DNA of 64,000 bases from Pseudomonadales bacterium (GTDB lineage: Bacteria; Pseudomonadota; Gammaproteobacteria; Pseudomonadales; Azotimanducaceae): assembly GCA_024234635.1 (NCBI GenBank), contig JACKNX010000008.1, positions 62,001 through 126,000 on the forward strand, given 5' to 3'. This document shows, in pieces, positions 43,981 through 53,194 of this stretch. Every line of letters starts with the position of its first letter. Positions within the stretch are counted from its first letter, which is position 1. A program made the position numbers and the translations under genes. The notes beneath the pieces are model-generated. The model worked only from the letters and a program-made list of their open reading frames with translations. It had not been told where the DNA came from and did not search any database.

Positions 43981-45498
43981 TCAGCCTGCCGAGACGGCGG
44001 CGCTCTCCGTGGCTAGGTTGTCCTGTGCGGCCGCCAGCTCACCCGCGCCAAAGATCAGCGCTCCGTCCTCGAGCGGATCGTTGCGCAGCGCGCGGCGATC
44101 GAGCGCGTAGTTCTGCGTGTTGCGCCAGGGGTCCACGCCCAGCTGTTTGGGAAACAGGTGCATCACACGCCGCATGTAGCCCGCCGAGAAGTCCTCGATC
44201 CACGGCCGACGCGGCAGATTGCGCTCCTCCGGCCGCAGCCGCGGCGTTACCTGCCGCACACCGAGTTTGTCCATGTGGTTGAGCACCCGACACACATAGT
44301 CGGCGGTCAGATCCGCGCGCAGTGTCCACGAGGCGTTGATGTAACCGAAGGTCTGCACCATGTTCGGCACATCGGCGTACATCATGGCCCTGTACGAGAC
44401 CGTGTTCGGGAAATCCACCTGGCGACCGTCCACCTCGAACGTTGCGCCGCCCAGCAGTTCCATGACCAGGCCCGTCGCCAGCACCAGGACGTCTGCTTCA
44501 ACCTGCGTGCCATCCCGCATCGTTACCCCGCCGGCGGTGATGCGCTCGATCTCGCCGGTCACCACGTCGACCTTGCCGCGGTTGATGGCGTCGAACAGAT
44601 CACCGTTGGGAATGAGACACAATCGCTGATCCCACGGGTTGTAGCGGGGCGTGAAATGCCTGTCCACATCATAGTGCGGCCCCAGGTGACCGCGAACTTC
44701 CTTCAGCAGGGTGTCGCGCACGCGATCCGGCGCCACACGGCTGCGATTGTAGATGAGACGCTGCATGTGCGTGTTCTTGAACCGCGTCATGCGATAGGCA
44801 AGTTTCTCGGGCAGGATGCGGCGCAGGAAATTGGCAATCGCATCCTTGTCGGGCCGAGACACCACGTAGGTTGGCGAGCGCTGCACCATCGTTACGTGGG
44901 AAGCTTTGTCAGCCATCGACGGCACCACCGTCATCGCCGTCGCCCCGCTGCCGATCACGACCACGCGTTTGCCGCCATAGTCCAGATCCTCCGGCCAGAA
45001 CTGCGGCAACACGGTGGTGCCCGCAAAGTCCCTGAGACCTTCAATCTCCGGCACATAGGCCTGCTGGTAGCTGTAATAGCCCGAGCACATCAGAAGGAAA
45101 TTGCAGGTAATGGTCTCGCGCTCTCCCGACGTCACATTCTCCACCGACAGACGCCAGCACGCGGTCGGCGTATCCCACGCTGCTGATTTCAAACGCCGAC
45201 CGTACTGAATGTGCCTGTCCACACCATATTCGCTGGCGGTTTCCCGCACATATCGACGGATGGACGGCCCATCGGCAATGGCCTTGGCTTCCCGCCACGG
45301 TTTGAAGTCGTAGCCCAGCGTGTGCATGTCGCTGTCCGAACGGATGCCGGGGTAGCGGAACAGATCCCAGGTACCGCCGATGGCATCGCGCGCCTCGAGG
45401 ATCGTGTACTGCTTGCCGGGGCAGGATGTCTCCAGGTGAACGGCCGCGCCGATTCCGGACAATCCCGCACCAACGATGACGACATCGTGCTGTTGCAT
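43981..45498 (-). CDS. Flavin-containing Baeyer-Villiger-type monooxygenase (altered fingerprint)
   Basis: About 505 residues from ATG 45498. The two Rossmann motifs are VVIVGAGLSGIGAAVHL (near 6) and VVVIGSGATAMTVVPSMA (near 190), with the DIGGTWDLFRYPGIRSDSDMHTLGYDFKPW region (near 44-73) of 4-hydroxyacetophenone/EtaA-type enzymes. The diagnostic fingerprint between them normally reads FxGxxxHxxxW; here it is FAGTTVLPQFWP, with Leu in place of the histidine. The reading was checked at the base level. The function may have shifted to oxidase, hydroxylase or another flavin chemistry. Confidence 0.85.
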   Translation of the reverse strand: MQQHDVVIVGAGLSGIGAAVHLETSCPGKQYTILEARDAIGGTWDLFRYPGIRSDSDMHTLGYDFKPWREAKAIADGPSIRRYVRETASEYGVDRHIQYGRRLKSAAWDTPTACWRLSVENVTSGERETITCNFLLMCSGYYSYQQAYVPEIEGLRDFAGTTVLPQFWPEDLDYGGKRVVVIGSGATAMTVVPSMADKASHVTMVQRSPTYVVSRPDKDAIANFLRRILPEKLAYRMTRFKNTHMQRLIYNRSRVAPDRVRDTLLKEVRGHLGPHYDVDRHFTPRYNPWDQRLCLIPNGDLFDAINRGKVDVVTGEIERITAGGVTMRDGTQVEADVLVLATGLVMELLGGATFEVDGRQVDFPNTVSYRAMMYADVPNMVQTFGYINASWTLRADLTADYVCRVLNHMDKLGVRQVTPRLRPEERNLPRRPWIEDFSAGYMRRVMHLFPKQLGVDPWRNTQNYALDRRALRNDPLEDGALIFGAGELAAAQDNLATESAAVSAG

Positions 45499-45561
45499 GT
45501 TTCTGCTCCCCGTTAACAACAAAACCGCAGGCGCGAACCCGCCCGCAACCGGACCGGCCGC

Positions 45562-46203
45562 TCAGCTATCGACCACCCGCATGAAATCGATGTTGCGCTT
45601 TTCGCCTTCCGGCACCGGCACTTCGACGATCCGTTCCGGAACATCGTCGAACTCCAGTCGCAACGCCCGCGTCATCGTCGCGTGCATCTCGTAGGTGCAT
45701 ACGATGTACGTGAGCTCGATGATCTCCACCTCGCTCAGATGTTGCTGCAAAAGCGCAAACGTACCATCAGCGACCCGACCTCCCTGCAGCACGAGGTCGT
45801 CCGTATAGGCGAGGACCGCGCGTTCGATCTCCGAAAACAGATCCGTACTGGACCAGTGCGCAATGGCGGCTATCTGCTCCTCCGAGAAACCGGCCGCTCG
45901 CAACGCCTTGCAGTGCTGCGAGAACACGAACTGGCTGCCCCGCGCGAATCCGGCACGTGCCTGACCGAGTTCCCGCAGCCGGGCGCTGATGCGACGTTTC
46001 TTCGAGCGGTAGAACTGGAATCCCTGCACCATGTGGTGCAGCGCATCGGGTACCGCGGCCAGCACCGTCCACCAGGTACCGGGCGTACCCGTCGCGGTTC
46101 CCGGCTCCCTGACCGGGTCCCTGCCTTCGCCGAACACGGCGTCATAAAGGGGCAGGACACTGGAATCGGCTTCCTCGCGGCTGACTTGGCGCAGACGTGG
46201 CAT
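45562..46203 (-). CDS. Carboxymuconolactone decarboxylase (CMD/AhpD-like) family protein
   Basis: About 213 residues. The fold is indicated by LREL...ARAGFARGSQFVFSQHCKALRAAGFSEEQIAAIAHW (near 80-115) and by FSEIERAVLAYTDDLVLQGGRV. In AhpD-like members this helix carries a CxxC pair, which here is reduced to a single Cys in QHCKALR. The peroxidase activity of AhpD is thus doubtful, and a decarboxylase-type or non-redox role is more likely. It lies 63 bp downstream of the monooxygenase start region on the same strand, and the CoA-transferase gene is upstream. Confidence 0.8.
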   Translation of the reverse strand: MPRLRQVSREEADSSVLPLYDAVFGEGRDPVREPGTATGTPGTWWTVLAAVPDALHHMVQGFQFYRSKKRRISARLRELGQARAGFARGSQFVFSQHCKALRAAGFSEEQIAAIAHWSSTDLFSEIERAVLAYTDDLVLQGGRVADGTFALLQQHLSEVEIIELTYIVCTYEMHATMTRALRLEFDDVPERIVEVPVPEGEKRNIDFMRVVDS

Positions 46204-46325
46204 GGTGGACGGATCTCCAGGTTATTCGCGTGGCCATGGTACCGGCACGCCGATAACCAACGGATACAGGGACGCAGTATCAGCGATTTACGGGGCTGCC
46301 TCCACCGGATTCCCCGCGACCTCGC

Positions 46326-47534
46326 TCAGGGGTCGGGACATCGGGAGAGCCCGAACTCCGCGAGAATTTCCTCCGAGTGCTCGCCGAGACGCGGGGGCGG
46401 ACGCCGGAAACCGCCGGGTGTCGTGGCGAACTTGAGCGGCGTTCCGGCGATGGCAACTTCCGGGTTGTCACCCGGCAACTGGAAGCGGGTGATCATGTTT
46501 CTGGCCGCCACGTGCGGATCCGCGAAGATCTCACTGGCGGTATTGACGGGTCCACAGGGCACCTTGCCGCCGATTGCCTGCATGATCTCCTGTTTGGTAC
46601 GTGCAGACGTCCAACCGGTGATCACGCCTTCCACGAAGGCCTGGTTGCGCTTGCGCAGATGCGTGTTCCTGGAACGGGGATCGTCGATGAGTTGCGGCGT
46701 GCCCATGGCCTCACACAACGCTGCCCAGTGGCCGGGACCGGGCGCGGCAATCGCCACCGAACCATCTTTTGCCGGAAAGATGCCAAACGGCATCAGGCTG
46801 GGGTGATGCTGGCCGCGGGCCCCGAGTTCCGTCCCGTTGTAGCCGTAGTTCACGATCACCGTTTCGGAAAACGCAATCATGGCATCCATCATGCCGACAT
46901 CGAAGAACTGACCGGTGCCCGTCGTTCGCGCGTTGTGGATGGCGGCCACCACGCCCAGCGCCAGGAGCGTGCCGGGATAGATATCGCCTGCACTCACTCC
47001 ACCGGGGTACCCACCGCCACCGGCCGGCCCGGTGATATGCGCATGTCCTCCCATGCTTTGCGCAACGATGTCGTAAGCGGGCCACTCCGCATAGGGACTC
47101 ACTCCCGTGCGCGGATCGCCGAAGCCGCGGATGGCGCCGTAGACGATACGCGGGTTGCGTGCGGCCACCGCCTCGTAGCCGACGCCCAGGCGGTCCATCA
47201 CACCGACGCGCATGTTCTCCACCATGGCGTCCGCGCGCTCACTCATCGACAGCAGAAGCTCCCTGTCAGCCGCCTGCTTCAGGTCAAGGACGATGCTCCG
47301 CTTGTTGCGGTTGATGCTGGCGAAGTAGCCGCCGTAGTCCACGCCCGCCGTATTGTCCGGCCCGGCATTGGCATAGTCCGGCGGCAATGGCGGCAGGGAG
47401 CGGGAACCGTCGCCCCCCGGCGGCTCCACTTTGATGACGTTGGCACCCAGGTCCGCCAGCAGGGCAGTGCCGTAGGGCCCGGCCAGTGCCATCGTGCAGT
47501 CGATGATCGTCAGATCAGCGAGTGGCCCGCTCAT
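46326..47534 (-). CDS. CaiB/BaiF family CoA transferase
   Basis: About 402 residues. The catalytic and fold motifs of class III CoA transferases are present: MALAGPYGTALLADLGANVIKVEPPGGDGSR near 15-45, FASINRNKRSIVLDLK (near 71-86, including the asparagine/aspartate region) and the GHAHITGPAGG ... PYPGGVSAGDIYPGTLLALGV stretch near 155-190. The enzyme transfers CoA between carboxylates, usually to activate a catabolic substrate. Its 8-bp spacing from the downstream SDR gene and nearby enoyl-CoA hydratase point to a beta-oxidation-like operon on the minus strand. Confidence 0.9.
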   Translation of the reverse strand: MSGPLADLTIIDCTMALAGPYGTALLADLGANVIKVEPPGGDGSRSLPPLPPDYANAGPDNTAGVDYGGYFASINRNKRSIVLDLKQAADRELLLSMSERADAMVENMRVGVMDRLGVGYEAVAARNPRIVYGAIRGFGDPRTGVSPYAEWPAYDIVAQSMGGHAHITGPAGGGGYPGGVSAGDIYPGTLLALGVVAAIHNARTTGTGQFFDVGMMDAMIAFSETVIVNYGYNGTELGARGQHHPSLMPFGIFPAKDGSVAIAAPGPGHWAALCEAMGTPQLIDDPRSRNTHLRKRNQAFVEGVITGWTSARTKQEIMQAIGGKVPCGPVNTASEIFADPHVAARNMITRFQLPGDNPEVAIAGTPLKFATTPGGFRRPPPRLGEHSEEILAEFGLSRCPDP

Positions 47535-47542
47535 GCGCCGGC

Positions 47543-48271
47543 CTATGCACCCAGATCCGTGGGACCAACCGCAAAAGCCTCACGATCACGCAGCTTCACG
47601 CGAACTTCACCGTTGGCGCCATTGCGCAGCAGATCCACTGCCTCAGCGGCCATGACGGCGGGTGGCATGGGACCGTGGGCGCCGGTGCGGAACGCATCCG
47701 GCACGATGCCGGTATCCACAACGCCGGGACACAGCACGTTGATACGCACGTTGCCGCTCGCGTTAGCGGCCGCCACGCTGCGACCGAATCCGATGAGACC
47801 GTACTTCGTGGTGGCATAAAGCGGGTCGATGGGCAGCACGCCGAGCCCGGCGATGGACGCCGTGATGGTGATTGCGCCGCCTTTCACGCGCATGCGGGGC
47901 AACAGCAGCTTCACACCGTGAAACACGCCGTCCAGGTTGACGCCCATGATGCGCCGGTACTGTTCAAGGCTGACAGCTTCAATGGCCAGGAAGGCATCGC
48001 CGGTGGGCACCGTCATGATGCCGGCGTTCAGATGCACGAATGTCGGTACGCCGAGCGTCGACTCACACGTTGCCACGGCGTCGGCAAATGCGTCATACCG
48101 CGTGACATCACAGGGAATGAAGGTGGCGCCGATGGCCGCGGCATGTTGCCGGCCATCGCGTTCGTTGACATCACACAACGCCACCCGGGCGCCGGACGCC
48201 GCCAGCTGCCGGCAGACCTCCGCACCGATGCCGGTTGCTCCGCCTGTCACCAGCGCCACTTCGTCAGCCAT
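47543..48271 (-). CDS. SDR family oxidoreductase
   Basis: About 242 residues. TGGATGIGA (near 8-16) binds the cofactor, NAG (near 82) is the structural motif and YATTKYGLIG (near 146) supplies catalytic Tyr and Lys. The VNERD after the second strand suits an NAD-preferring enzyme. The start ATG 48271 has GGAGG 6 nt upstream. It lies 8 bp from the CoA-transferase gene and is likely the hydroxyacyl-CoA or alcohol dehydrogenase of that set. Substrate is inferred only from context. Confidence 0.88.
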   Translation of the reverse strand: MADEVALVTGGATGIGAEVCRQLAASGARVALCDVNERDGRQHAAAIGATFIPCDVTRYDAFADAVATCESTLGVPTFVHLNAGIMTVPTGDAFLAIEAVSLEQYRRIMGVNLDGVFHGVKLLLPRMRVKGGAITITASIAGLGVLPIDPLYATTKYGLIGFGRSVAAANASGNVRINVLCPGVVDTGIVPDAFRTGAHGPMPPAVMAAEAVDLLRNGANGEVRVKLRDREAFAVGPTDLGA

Positions 48272-48321
48272 TGCCTGCCTCCAGGGATTCGCGCCTGCCA
48301 GACGCCGTGTCAAACACCCTT

Positions 48322-49158
48322 TCAACCGCCCGAGGCGGCACCGGTATCCTTGCCTTCCAGTTCGGCCACCTTCGCGCGCAGCCGCTGCTCCCGCCAGTCG
48401 CTGTGGCCAAGATGCTGGAGATTGAACGCGGCCTGCTGCGCCGTCCAGAAACCCTGGGCATCCAGCGCCTGATTGCAGCTCAGCTTGGCAAGTTTCAGCG
48501 AGAAGCCAGGCCGCCTGGCAATCTTGCCCGCAAGATCCAGCGTGAAGTCCGCAAGCTGATCGCGCGGCACCACATGATTGAGCATACCCACGTTATAGGC
48601 TTCCTGTGCCGTCACCGGCTGGCCGGTGAACAACATCTCCTTGGCCTTGCGGATGCCGAACTCCCACGGGTGTCCGAACCACTCGACGCCGTTGACGCCA
48701 AAATCGACCGTGATATCGATGAAACTGGCATCCTCGCTGGCGACAATCAGATCGCACACCCACATCAGCATCAGCCCGCCGGCAATGGTCTTGCCATGCA
48801 CCTGGGCGATGGTGGGCTTGGGAAGTTGCTGCCAGCGCCGGCACATGTGGAAGAATATCTCTTCCTCCAGCGCCATGTGACCTTCCGCGCCAGGCTTGCC
48901 AATCCCCCCTGAGATGCCGATGCGCGTCGGCTCGAAGTCGTCCCGCCCGCGGATATCGTGCCCGGAGGAAAAGTGCGGGCCTTCACCCGCCAGGATGATG
49001 ACCTTTACGGCATCGTCAAACGACGCCCGGGTCAGCGCTTCATTGAGCTCGTAGGTCATGCGCTGGTTCTGCGCATTACGTGTTTCCGGCCGGTTGAGCG
49101 TGACCCGGGCAATGGCGCCGTCGATCACCTCGTACCGTATCGTCTGGAATTCCGACAT
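48322..49158 (-). CDS. Enoyl-CoA hydratase/isomerase family protein
   Basis: About 278 residues, slightly longer than the usual 260. The crotonase oxyanion-hole motif VIILAGEGPHFSSGHDIRG (near 54-72) and the second LPKPTIAQVHGKTIAGGLMLMWVCDLIVASEDASFIDITVDFG region (near 108-150) are normal. The region of the two catalytic glutamates of the true hydratase (E144 and E164 in rat enzyme) aligns partly with DLIVASEDASF and DFGVNGVEWFG, so one Glu may be replaced and hydratase activity is not certain. It is upstream of the SDR and CoA transferase genes on the same strand. Confidence 0.87.
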   Translation of the reverse strand: MSEFQTIRYEVIDGAIARVTLNRPETRNAQNQRMTYELNEALTRASFDDAVKVIILAGEGPHFSSGHDIRGRDDFEPTRIGISGGIGKPGAEGHMALEEEIFFHMCRRWQQLPKPTIAQVHGKTIAGGLMLMWVCDLIVASEDASFIDITVDFGVNGVEWFGHPWEFGIRKAKEMLFTGQPVTAQEAYNVGMLNHVVPRDQLADFTLDLAGKIARRPGFSLKLAKLSCNQALDAQGFWTAQQAAFNLQHLGHSDWREQRLRAKVAELEGKDTGAASGG

Positions 49159-49309
49159 GTCGGCTCGCTCCCCTCATGGCTTCTGATATCTCGTGACGGC
49201 ATGGTATTACGCACCGGCCCCCGTGCGTAGGCCCCGGGCGAGTTGACTTGCAGCCACGCTGCCCGGACAGTTCCCCGTCCCCGGACCCAGCGTCGACCCT
49301 GACACCCCG

Positions 49310-50134
49310 ATGGACACTCTCGCCACCGCCTACGGCCCACTCCTGGCAATGATGCTCCTCAGCGGCGCGGCAGGCGGTCTCATGGCCGGTCTGCTGGGCG
49401 TGGGCGGCGGCATTGTGGTGGTGCCCGTGCTGGACCTGGCTCTGTCGCTGCTCGGCGTCGATCCCGCCCTGCGCATGCACGTCGCCGTGGCCACATCAAT
49501 GGCCACCATCATTCCCACCGCCATCAGTTCCGCCCGGGCCCATCACGCCCGCGGCGCAGTGGATATCGCCCTGCTCCGTCGCTGGGGACCCGCTATGTTC
49601 CTGAGCGCCATTGCCGGCACGCTACTCGCCTCCCGGGCGCCTGGAAATCTGCTTGCCCTGGTGTTCGGCACGGTGGCCCTGCTGGTGGCTGCCAAGATGC
49701 TGCTTCTGGACCCTGATCTGCGGATAGCGGACCGCGTGCCCGAACACCCCCTGGCTTATACACTACCTGCCGGCATTGGCTGCGTGTCCAGCATGATGGG
49801 CATTGGCGGCGGCACGCTGTCGGTACCGACGCTGACGTTACTGAACCAGCCCGTGCACAGCGCAGTGGGCACTTCATCCCTGTTTGGCGTACTCATCAGC
49901 ATCCCCGCCGCCATCGCCTACGTCGCCACAGGCTGGGGAGAGCCAGGGCTGCCCGCGGGCAGTGTGGGTTACGTCAACCTGCCGGGCTTTATCCTCATCG
50001 CGCCGGTAAGCACCCTGCTGGCCCCGCTGGGCGCACGCATCGCACACGGCCTGTCGCGCCGGCAGCTCAGCAACGCGTTCGGCGCCTTCCTGCTGCTGGT
50101 GGGTGCACGCATGTTGTGGTCCGCACTGGGCTAG
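49310..50134 (+). CDS. TauE/SafE family sulfite exporter-like permease
   Basis: About 274 residues with about eight hydrophobic helices. The paired repeats GAAGGLMAGLLGVGGGIVVVPVLDLAL (near 21-47) and GIGCVSSMMGIGGGTLSVPTLTLLNQP (near 155-181) are the two halves of the TauE/SafE fold. These permeases export or import sulfite, sulfoacetate or other anions. It is followed by a short AT-rich region that holds candidate operators and then the peroxiredoxin gene. The substrate cannot be specified here. Confidence 0.88.
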   Translation: MDTLATAYGPLLAMMLLSGAAGGLMAGLLGVGGGIVVVPVLDLALSLLGVDPALRMHVAVATSMATIIPTAISSARAHHARGAVDIALLRRWGPAMFLSAIAGTLLASRAPGNLLALVFGTVALLVAAKMLLLDPDLRIADRVPEHPLAYTLPAGIGCVSSMMGIGGGTLSVPTLTLLNQPVHSAVGTSSLFGVLISIPAAIAYVATGWGEPGLPAGSVGYVNLPGFILIAPVSTLLAPLGARIAHGLSRRQLSNAFGAFLLLVGARMLWSALG

Positions 50135-50148
50135 CCATGCGTAATATC

Positions 50149-50192
50149 TATCGTTACAAGATAAACAATCAATTTTTCATATGTATATGAAA
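50149..50192. promoter_or_regulatory. Two candidate operators before the peroxiredoxin gene
   Basis: TATC-N7-GATA spans 50149-50163 and a perfect 8-bp inverted repeat TTTCATAT-GT-ATATGAAA spans 50175-50192, in an AT-rich 98-bp gap. They could bind a LysR-type oxidative-stress regulator, which is only a guess. Confidence 0.45.
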
Positions 50193-50232
50193 CGCCTACC
50201 CTCGTTTGCAACGAATCAACGAGGACCCTCAT

Positions 50233-51009
50233 ATGCCCGCCAGCCAGAACTTGCAGCAAGCCCCGGACAACGCCGTCGCCCGTGAGGGACAAGCCGTACC
50301 AGGTACTGTCTTTCGCACCCGCGTCGACCACGAGTGGGTGGACGTGGACACCGCCGCCATATTCGACAACCGCTGTGTCGTGGTATTCGCCCTGCCCGGG
50401 GCATTCACGCCCACCTGCTCGTCATCGCACGTGCCCCGCTATCACCAGCTCGCGCCAGCGCTGCGGCAGCACGGTGTCGACGAAATCGTCTGCATTGCCG
50501 TCAACGATGCGTTTGTCATGAATGAATGGCAGGAAGCCCAGCAGGCCTGGAACGTGCGTTTCCTGCCAGATGGCAACGGCGCGTTCACGGCAGCGATGGG
50601 AATGCTGGTGGACAAGTCCGATCTGGGCTTCGGCCCCCGCTCGAGGCGGTACTCCATGCTGGTTCGCAATGGCATCATTGAAAAGCTGTTCGTCGAAAGC
50701 GAGGCGCCCGGCGATCCCTTTGCGGTATCCGACGCCGACACGATGCTGCGCTATCTCGCACCCGACGCGGCACCACCGGCGGATGCCGTGATCTTCACCC
50801 GCCGCGGCTGCAGCCACTGCGCCCGCGCCAAGGCGTTGCTGCGCGAAGCCGGTATCGACTACGACGAACTTGTGCTCAACCGCGACTTCACGGACCGCAC
50901 CCTGCGCGCACTCAGCGAGGACGCCACGTATCCGCGGGTGTTCGTGAATGGCGAGCAGATCGGTGGCGCTGACGCGCTGGCGGCCTGGCTGGCGCAACGC
51001 ACGGCGTAG
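50233..51009 (+). CDS. Peroxiredoxin-glutaredoxin hybrid protein
   Basis: About 258 residues. The N-terminal half (about 1-170) is a Prx5-type peroxidase with peroxidatic Cys in PGAFTPTCSSSHVPRY (near 54-69). The C-terminal half is a glutaredoxin domain with RRGCSHCARAKALLREAGIDYDELVLN (near 194-220), where the active site is CSHC rather than CPYC. Hybrids of this type reduce peroxides at the expense of glutathione. ATG 50233 is chosen because GAGGA lies 8 nt upstream; an upstream frame to 50206 adds nine residues. Regulation may involve the palindromes just upstream. Confidence 0.93.
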   Translation: MPASQNLQQAPDNAVAREGQAVPGTVFRTRVDHEWVDVDTAAIFDNRCVVVFALPGAFTPTCSSSHVPRYHQLAPALRQHGVDEIVCIAVNDAFVMNEWQEAQQAWNVRFLPDGNGAFTAAMGMLVDKSDLGFGPRSRRYSMLVRNGIIEKLFVESEAPGDPFAVSDADTMLRYLAPDAAPPADAVIFTRRGCSHCARAKALLREAGIDYDELVLNRDFTDRTLRALSEDATYPRVFVNGEQIGGADALAAWLAQRTA

Positions 51010-51415
51010 TCCTGCGCACACTCAGCTGACTCCGCGCCGGGCCGGTCCCGGCGCGGGCTCCGGCGGCGCCATCTTGAGCGTTCGCGAAGTTGGTGTACCC
51101 GGGGGCACCCACGCTGCCGCACGGGGCTGCCGATGCCCTCCTCCGCTGCCGCGAGGGCCGCGGAAAAAATGTGGCAGCGGGGCTACATGGCTCCAGGCAT
51201 ATCGCTTAACATTCCGCGCCGGAATCGTCTGTTGCCGAGGAACGTTGGCACCGGCGATGCGGGAGGGGCGCGCCGGGTATCACTACCCGAACCGGCAGCG
51301 GGACGTACCGTGATCTTCGGGCAACGCGGCCTGTTGCGCGGATGCCATGCGTTCACCCTGCCCTGCAACTTTCGTTGGCCATACCGTAACCAGGGCCGCA
51401 ACGACCAGCTGAGCA
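51010..51415. other. 406-bp intergenic region without a supported gene
   Basis: It begins with a strong GC hairpin (GCGCCGGG/CCCGGCGC, 51034-51054, 5-nt loop) that may terminate the peroxiredoxin transcript although no T-run follows. The rest must carry the promoter for the sphingolipid genes. No open frame with protein-like character was found, and no clear -35/-10 was assigned. Confidence 0.45.
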
Positions 51416-53194
51416 ATGCAGAACGAAGAACAACAACCCGGCTACGTACGCCTGCCGACCCCCACCGATTCCGGACTGGACACCCCCCGGGAACCGCTGA
51501 GCAACCTGGCCGCCATGCTGGACTACGCCGCGCAGGGGCGCAGCGGTTTCAATTTCTACTCGCACCACGGCGAGCTTTCGCATGTTCTGAGCTACGCCGA
51601 CCTGCGCACCAGCGCGCGGCACATGGCCCGGCAGTTGCTCGCGCTCAAACTGCCGCGTCTCAGCCGCGTTGCCGTCATCGCCGACACCACGCCGCTGTTT
51701 CACCAGGTGTTCTTTGCGTGCCAGTACGCCGGCTTCATCCCGGTACCGTTGCCCGCGGCGCTGTTCATGGGCGGCGCGGACAAATACGTACAGCAGATCA
51801 GCCGCATGATGCGCAGTTGCGATGCCAGCGTCGCGATCGCGCCGCGTGGCTACGAGGATCTGCTCGCGCGGGCTGCCGCGGACTGCCCGCTGGCCTGGTC
51901 CGGCGGCGAGTCCGAACTGGCCGCCCTTCCCGCTCCGGATGCGACGTTCGAGCCGCTTCACGACGACGAAGCGGCTTACCTGCAGTACACCTCCGGCAGC
52001 ACGCGATTTCCGCGCGGCGTGGAAATGACCGAACGCGCGGTGGTCTGCAATCTCAACGAGATTGCCGACAAGGGCGTGCAGATGACCCGCGCCGACCGGC
52101 TGGTGTCCTGGCTGCCCTTCTACCATGACATGGGGTTGGTGGGGTTCGTGCTGGTGCCCCTCTGCCGGCAACTGTCCGCCGACTATCTCAGCCCGCGTAC
52201 TTTCGCCATGCGTCCGCGCCTGTGGCTGAAGATCATCTCCGACAACCGCGGCACCGTATCCTCCGCGCCACCCTTCGGCTACGGTCTCACGGCAACCCGG
52301 TTGCGGGTCGGCAGCGACACACAGAAGTACGATCTGTCCAGCTGGCGCGTCGCGAGCGTCGGTGCGGAGCGCATCAACGCTCGCATGCTCGCCCGTTTCT
52401 CCAGCGCGATGCAGGACATGGGCTTCAACCCCAAGGCGTTCGTGGCCTGCTACGGCATGGCCGAATGCGGGCTGGCCATCAGCTTCGCGCCGCTTCGCCA
52501 GGGTATCCATGTCGACCATGTGGACAAGGAGATCATCACCACCACCGGCCGTGCCGAACCCGTTTCCGGACGCGGCGACGACCTGGAACTGGTGGACTGC
52601 GGCCGCTTCCTGCCCAGCTACAACTGGCGCATCACCGACGATGCCGGCCATCCGCTCGGCGACCGTCAATGCGGGCACATCCTGGTGCGCGGCCCAAGCG
52701 TCATGCGCGGTTATTTCAATGACCCCGAGTCCACCGCCGCCGTGCTCAGCGCGGACGGCTGGCTGGACACCGGCGACATCGGTTACACCGTCGACGGCCA
52801 CCTCTACGTCACGGCCCGCAGCAAGGACGTCATCATCGTCCATGGCCGCAACATCTGGCCGCAGGATCTGGAACAACTCGCCGAGTCCTGCCCGGGGGTT
52901 CGGCTGGGCGACGCCACCGCCTTCGAGATCACGCGACCCAACAACGATCCGATGGTCGTGATCGTTGTGGAGACCAAACGTCCTGAGCCGGACCTGCGCC
53001 GGCTCATTTCCGCTGAGGTGAGCCGCAATTTCGGCGTCACCCCCCACGTGGAACTGGTGCCCCCCAAAACCCTGCCCAAAACCTCCTCCGGCAAACTGTC
53101 GCGCGCCACCGCGCGCCAGGGCTTCCTGGAGCGCGTGGGCTGGGATGCAGGCGGTCAGCCGGTGTCGCGGTCCTCGCTGGAAGGTTATGGCTGA
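51416..53194 (+). CDS. Fatty acyl-AMP/acyl-ACP ligase (FAAL-like)
   Basis: About 592 residues. The ANL adenylation P-loop LQYTSGSTRFPRGV is near 189-202, the CYGMAE core motif near 344-349, DTGDIGYTVDGHLYVTARSKDVIIVHGRN near 444-472 and the C-terminal Lys motif LPKTSSGKLSR near 551-561. Similarity in length and motifs is with fatty acyl-AMP ligases and FadD32-type enzymes rather than CoA ligases. It should activate a fatty acid for loading onto the dedicated ACP downstream. It is the first gene of the plus-strand sphingolipid set and overlaps the next by 8 bp. Confidence 0.87.
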   Translation: MQNEEQQPGYVRLPTPTDSGLDTPREPLSNLAAMLDYAAQGRSGFNFYSHHGELSHVLSYADLRTSARHMARQLLALKLPRLSRVAVIADTTPLFHQVFFACQYAGFIPVPLPAALFMGGADKYVQQISRMMRSCDASVAIAPRGYEDLLARAAADCPLAWSGGESELAALPAPDATFEPLHDDEAAYLQYTSGSTRFPRGVEMTERAVVCNLNEIADKGVQMTRADRLVSWLPFYHDMGLVGFVLVPLCRQLSADYLSPRTFAMRPRLWLKIISDNRGTVSSAPPFGYGLTATRLRVGSDTQKYDLSSWRVASVGAERINARMLARFSSAMQDMGFNPKAFVACYGMAECGLAISFAPLRQGIHVDHVDKEIITTTGRAEPVSGRGDDLELVDCGRFLPSYNWRITDDAGHPLGDRQCGHILVRGPSVMRGYFNDPESTAAVLSADGWLDTGDIGYTVDGHLYVTARSKDVIIVHGRNIWPQDLEQLAESCPGVRLGDATAFEITRPNNDPMVVIVVETKRPEPDLRRLISAEVSRNFGVTPHVELVPPKTLPKTSSGKLSRATARQGFLERVGWDAGGQPVSRSSLEGYG

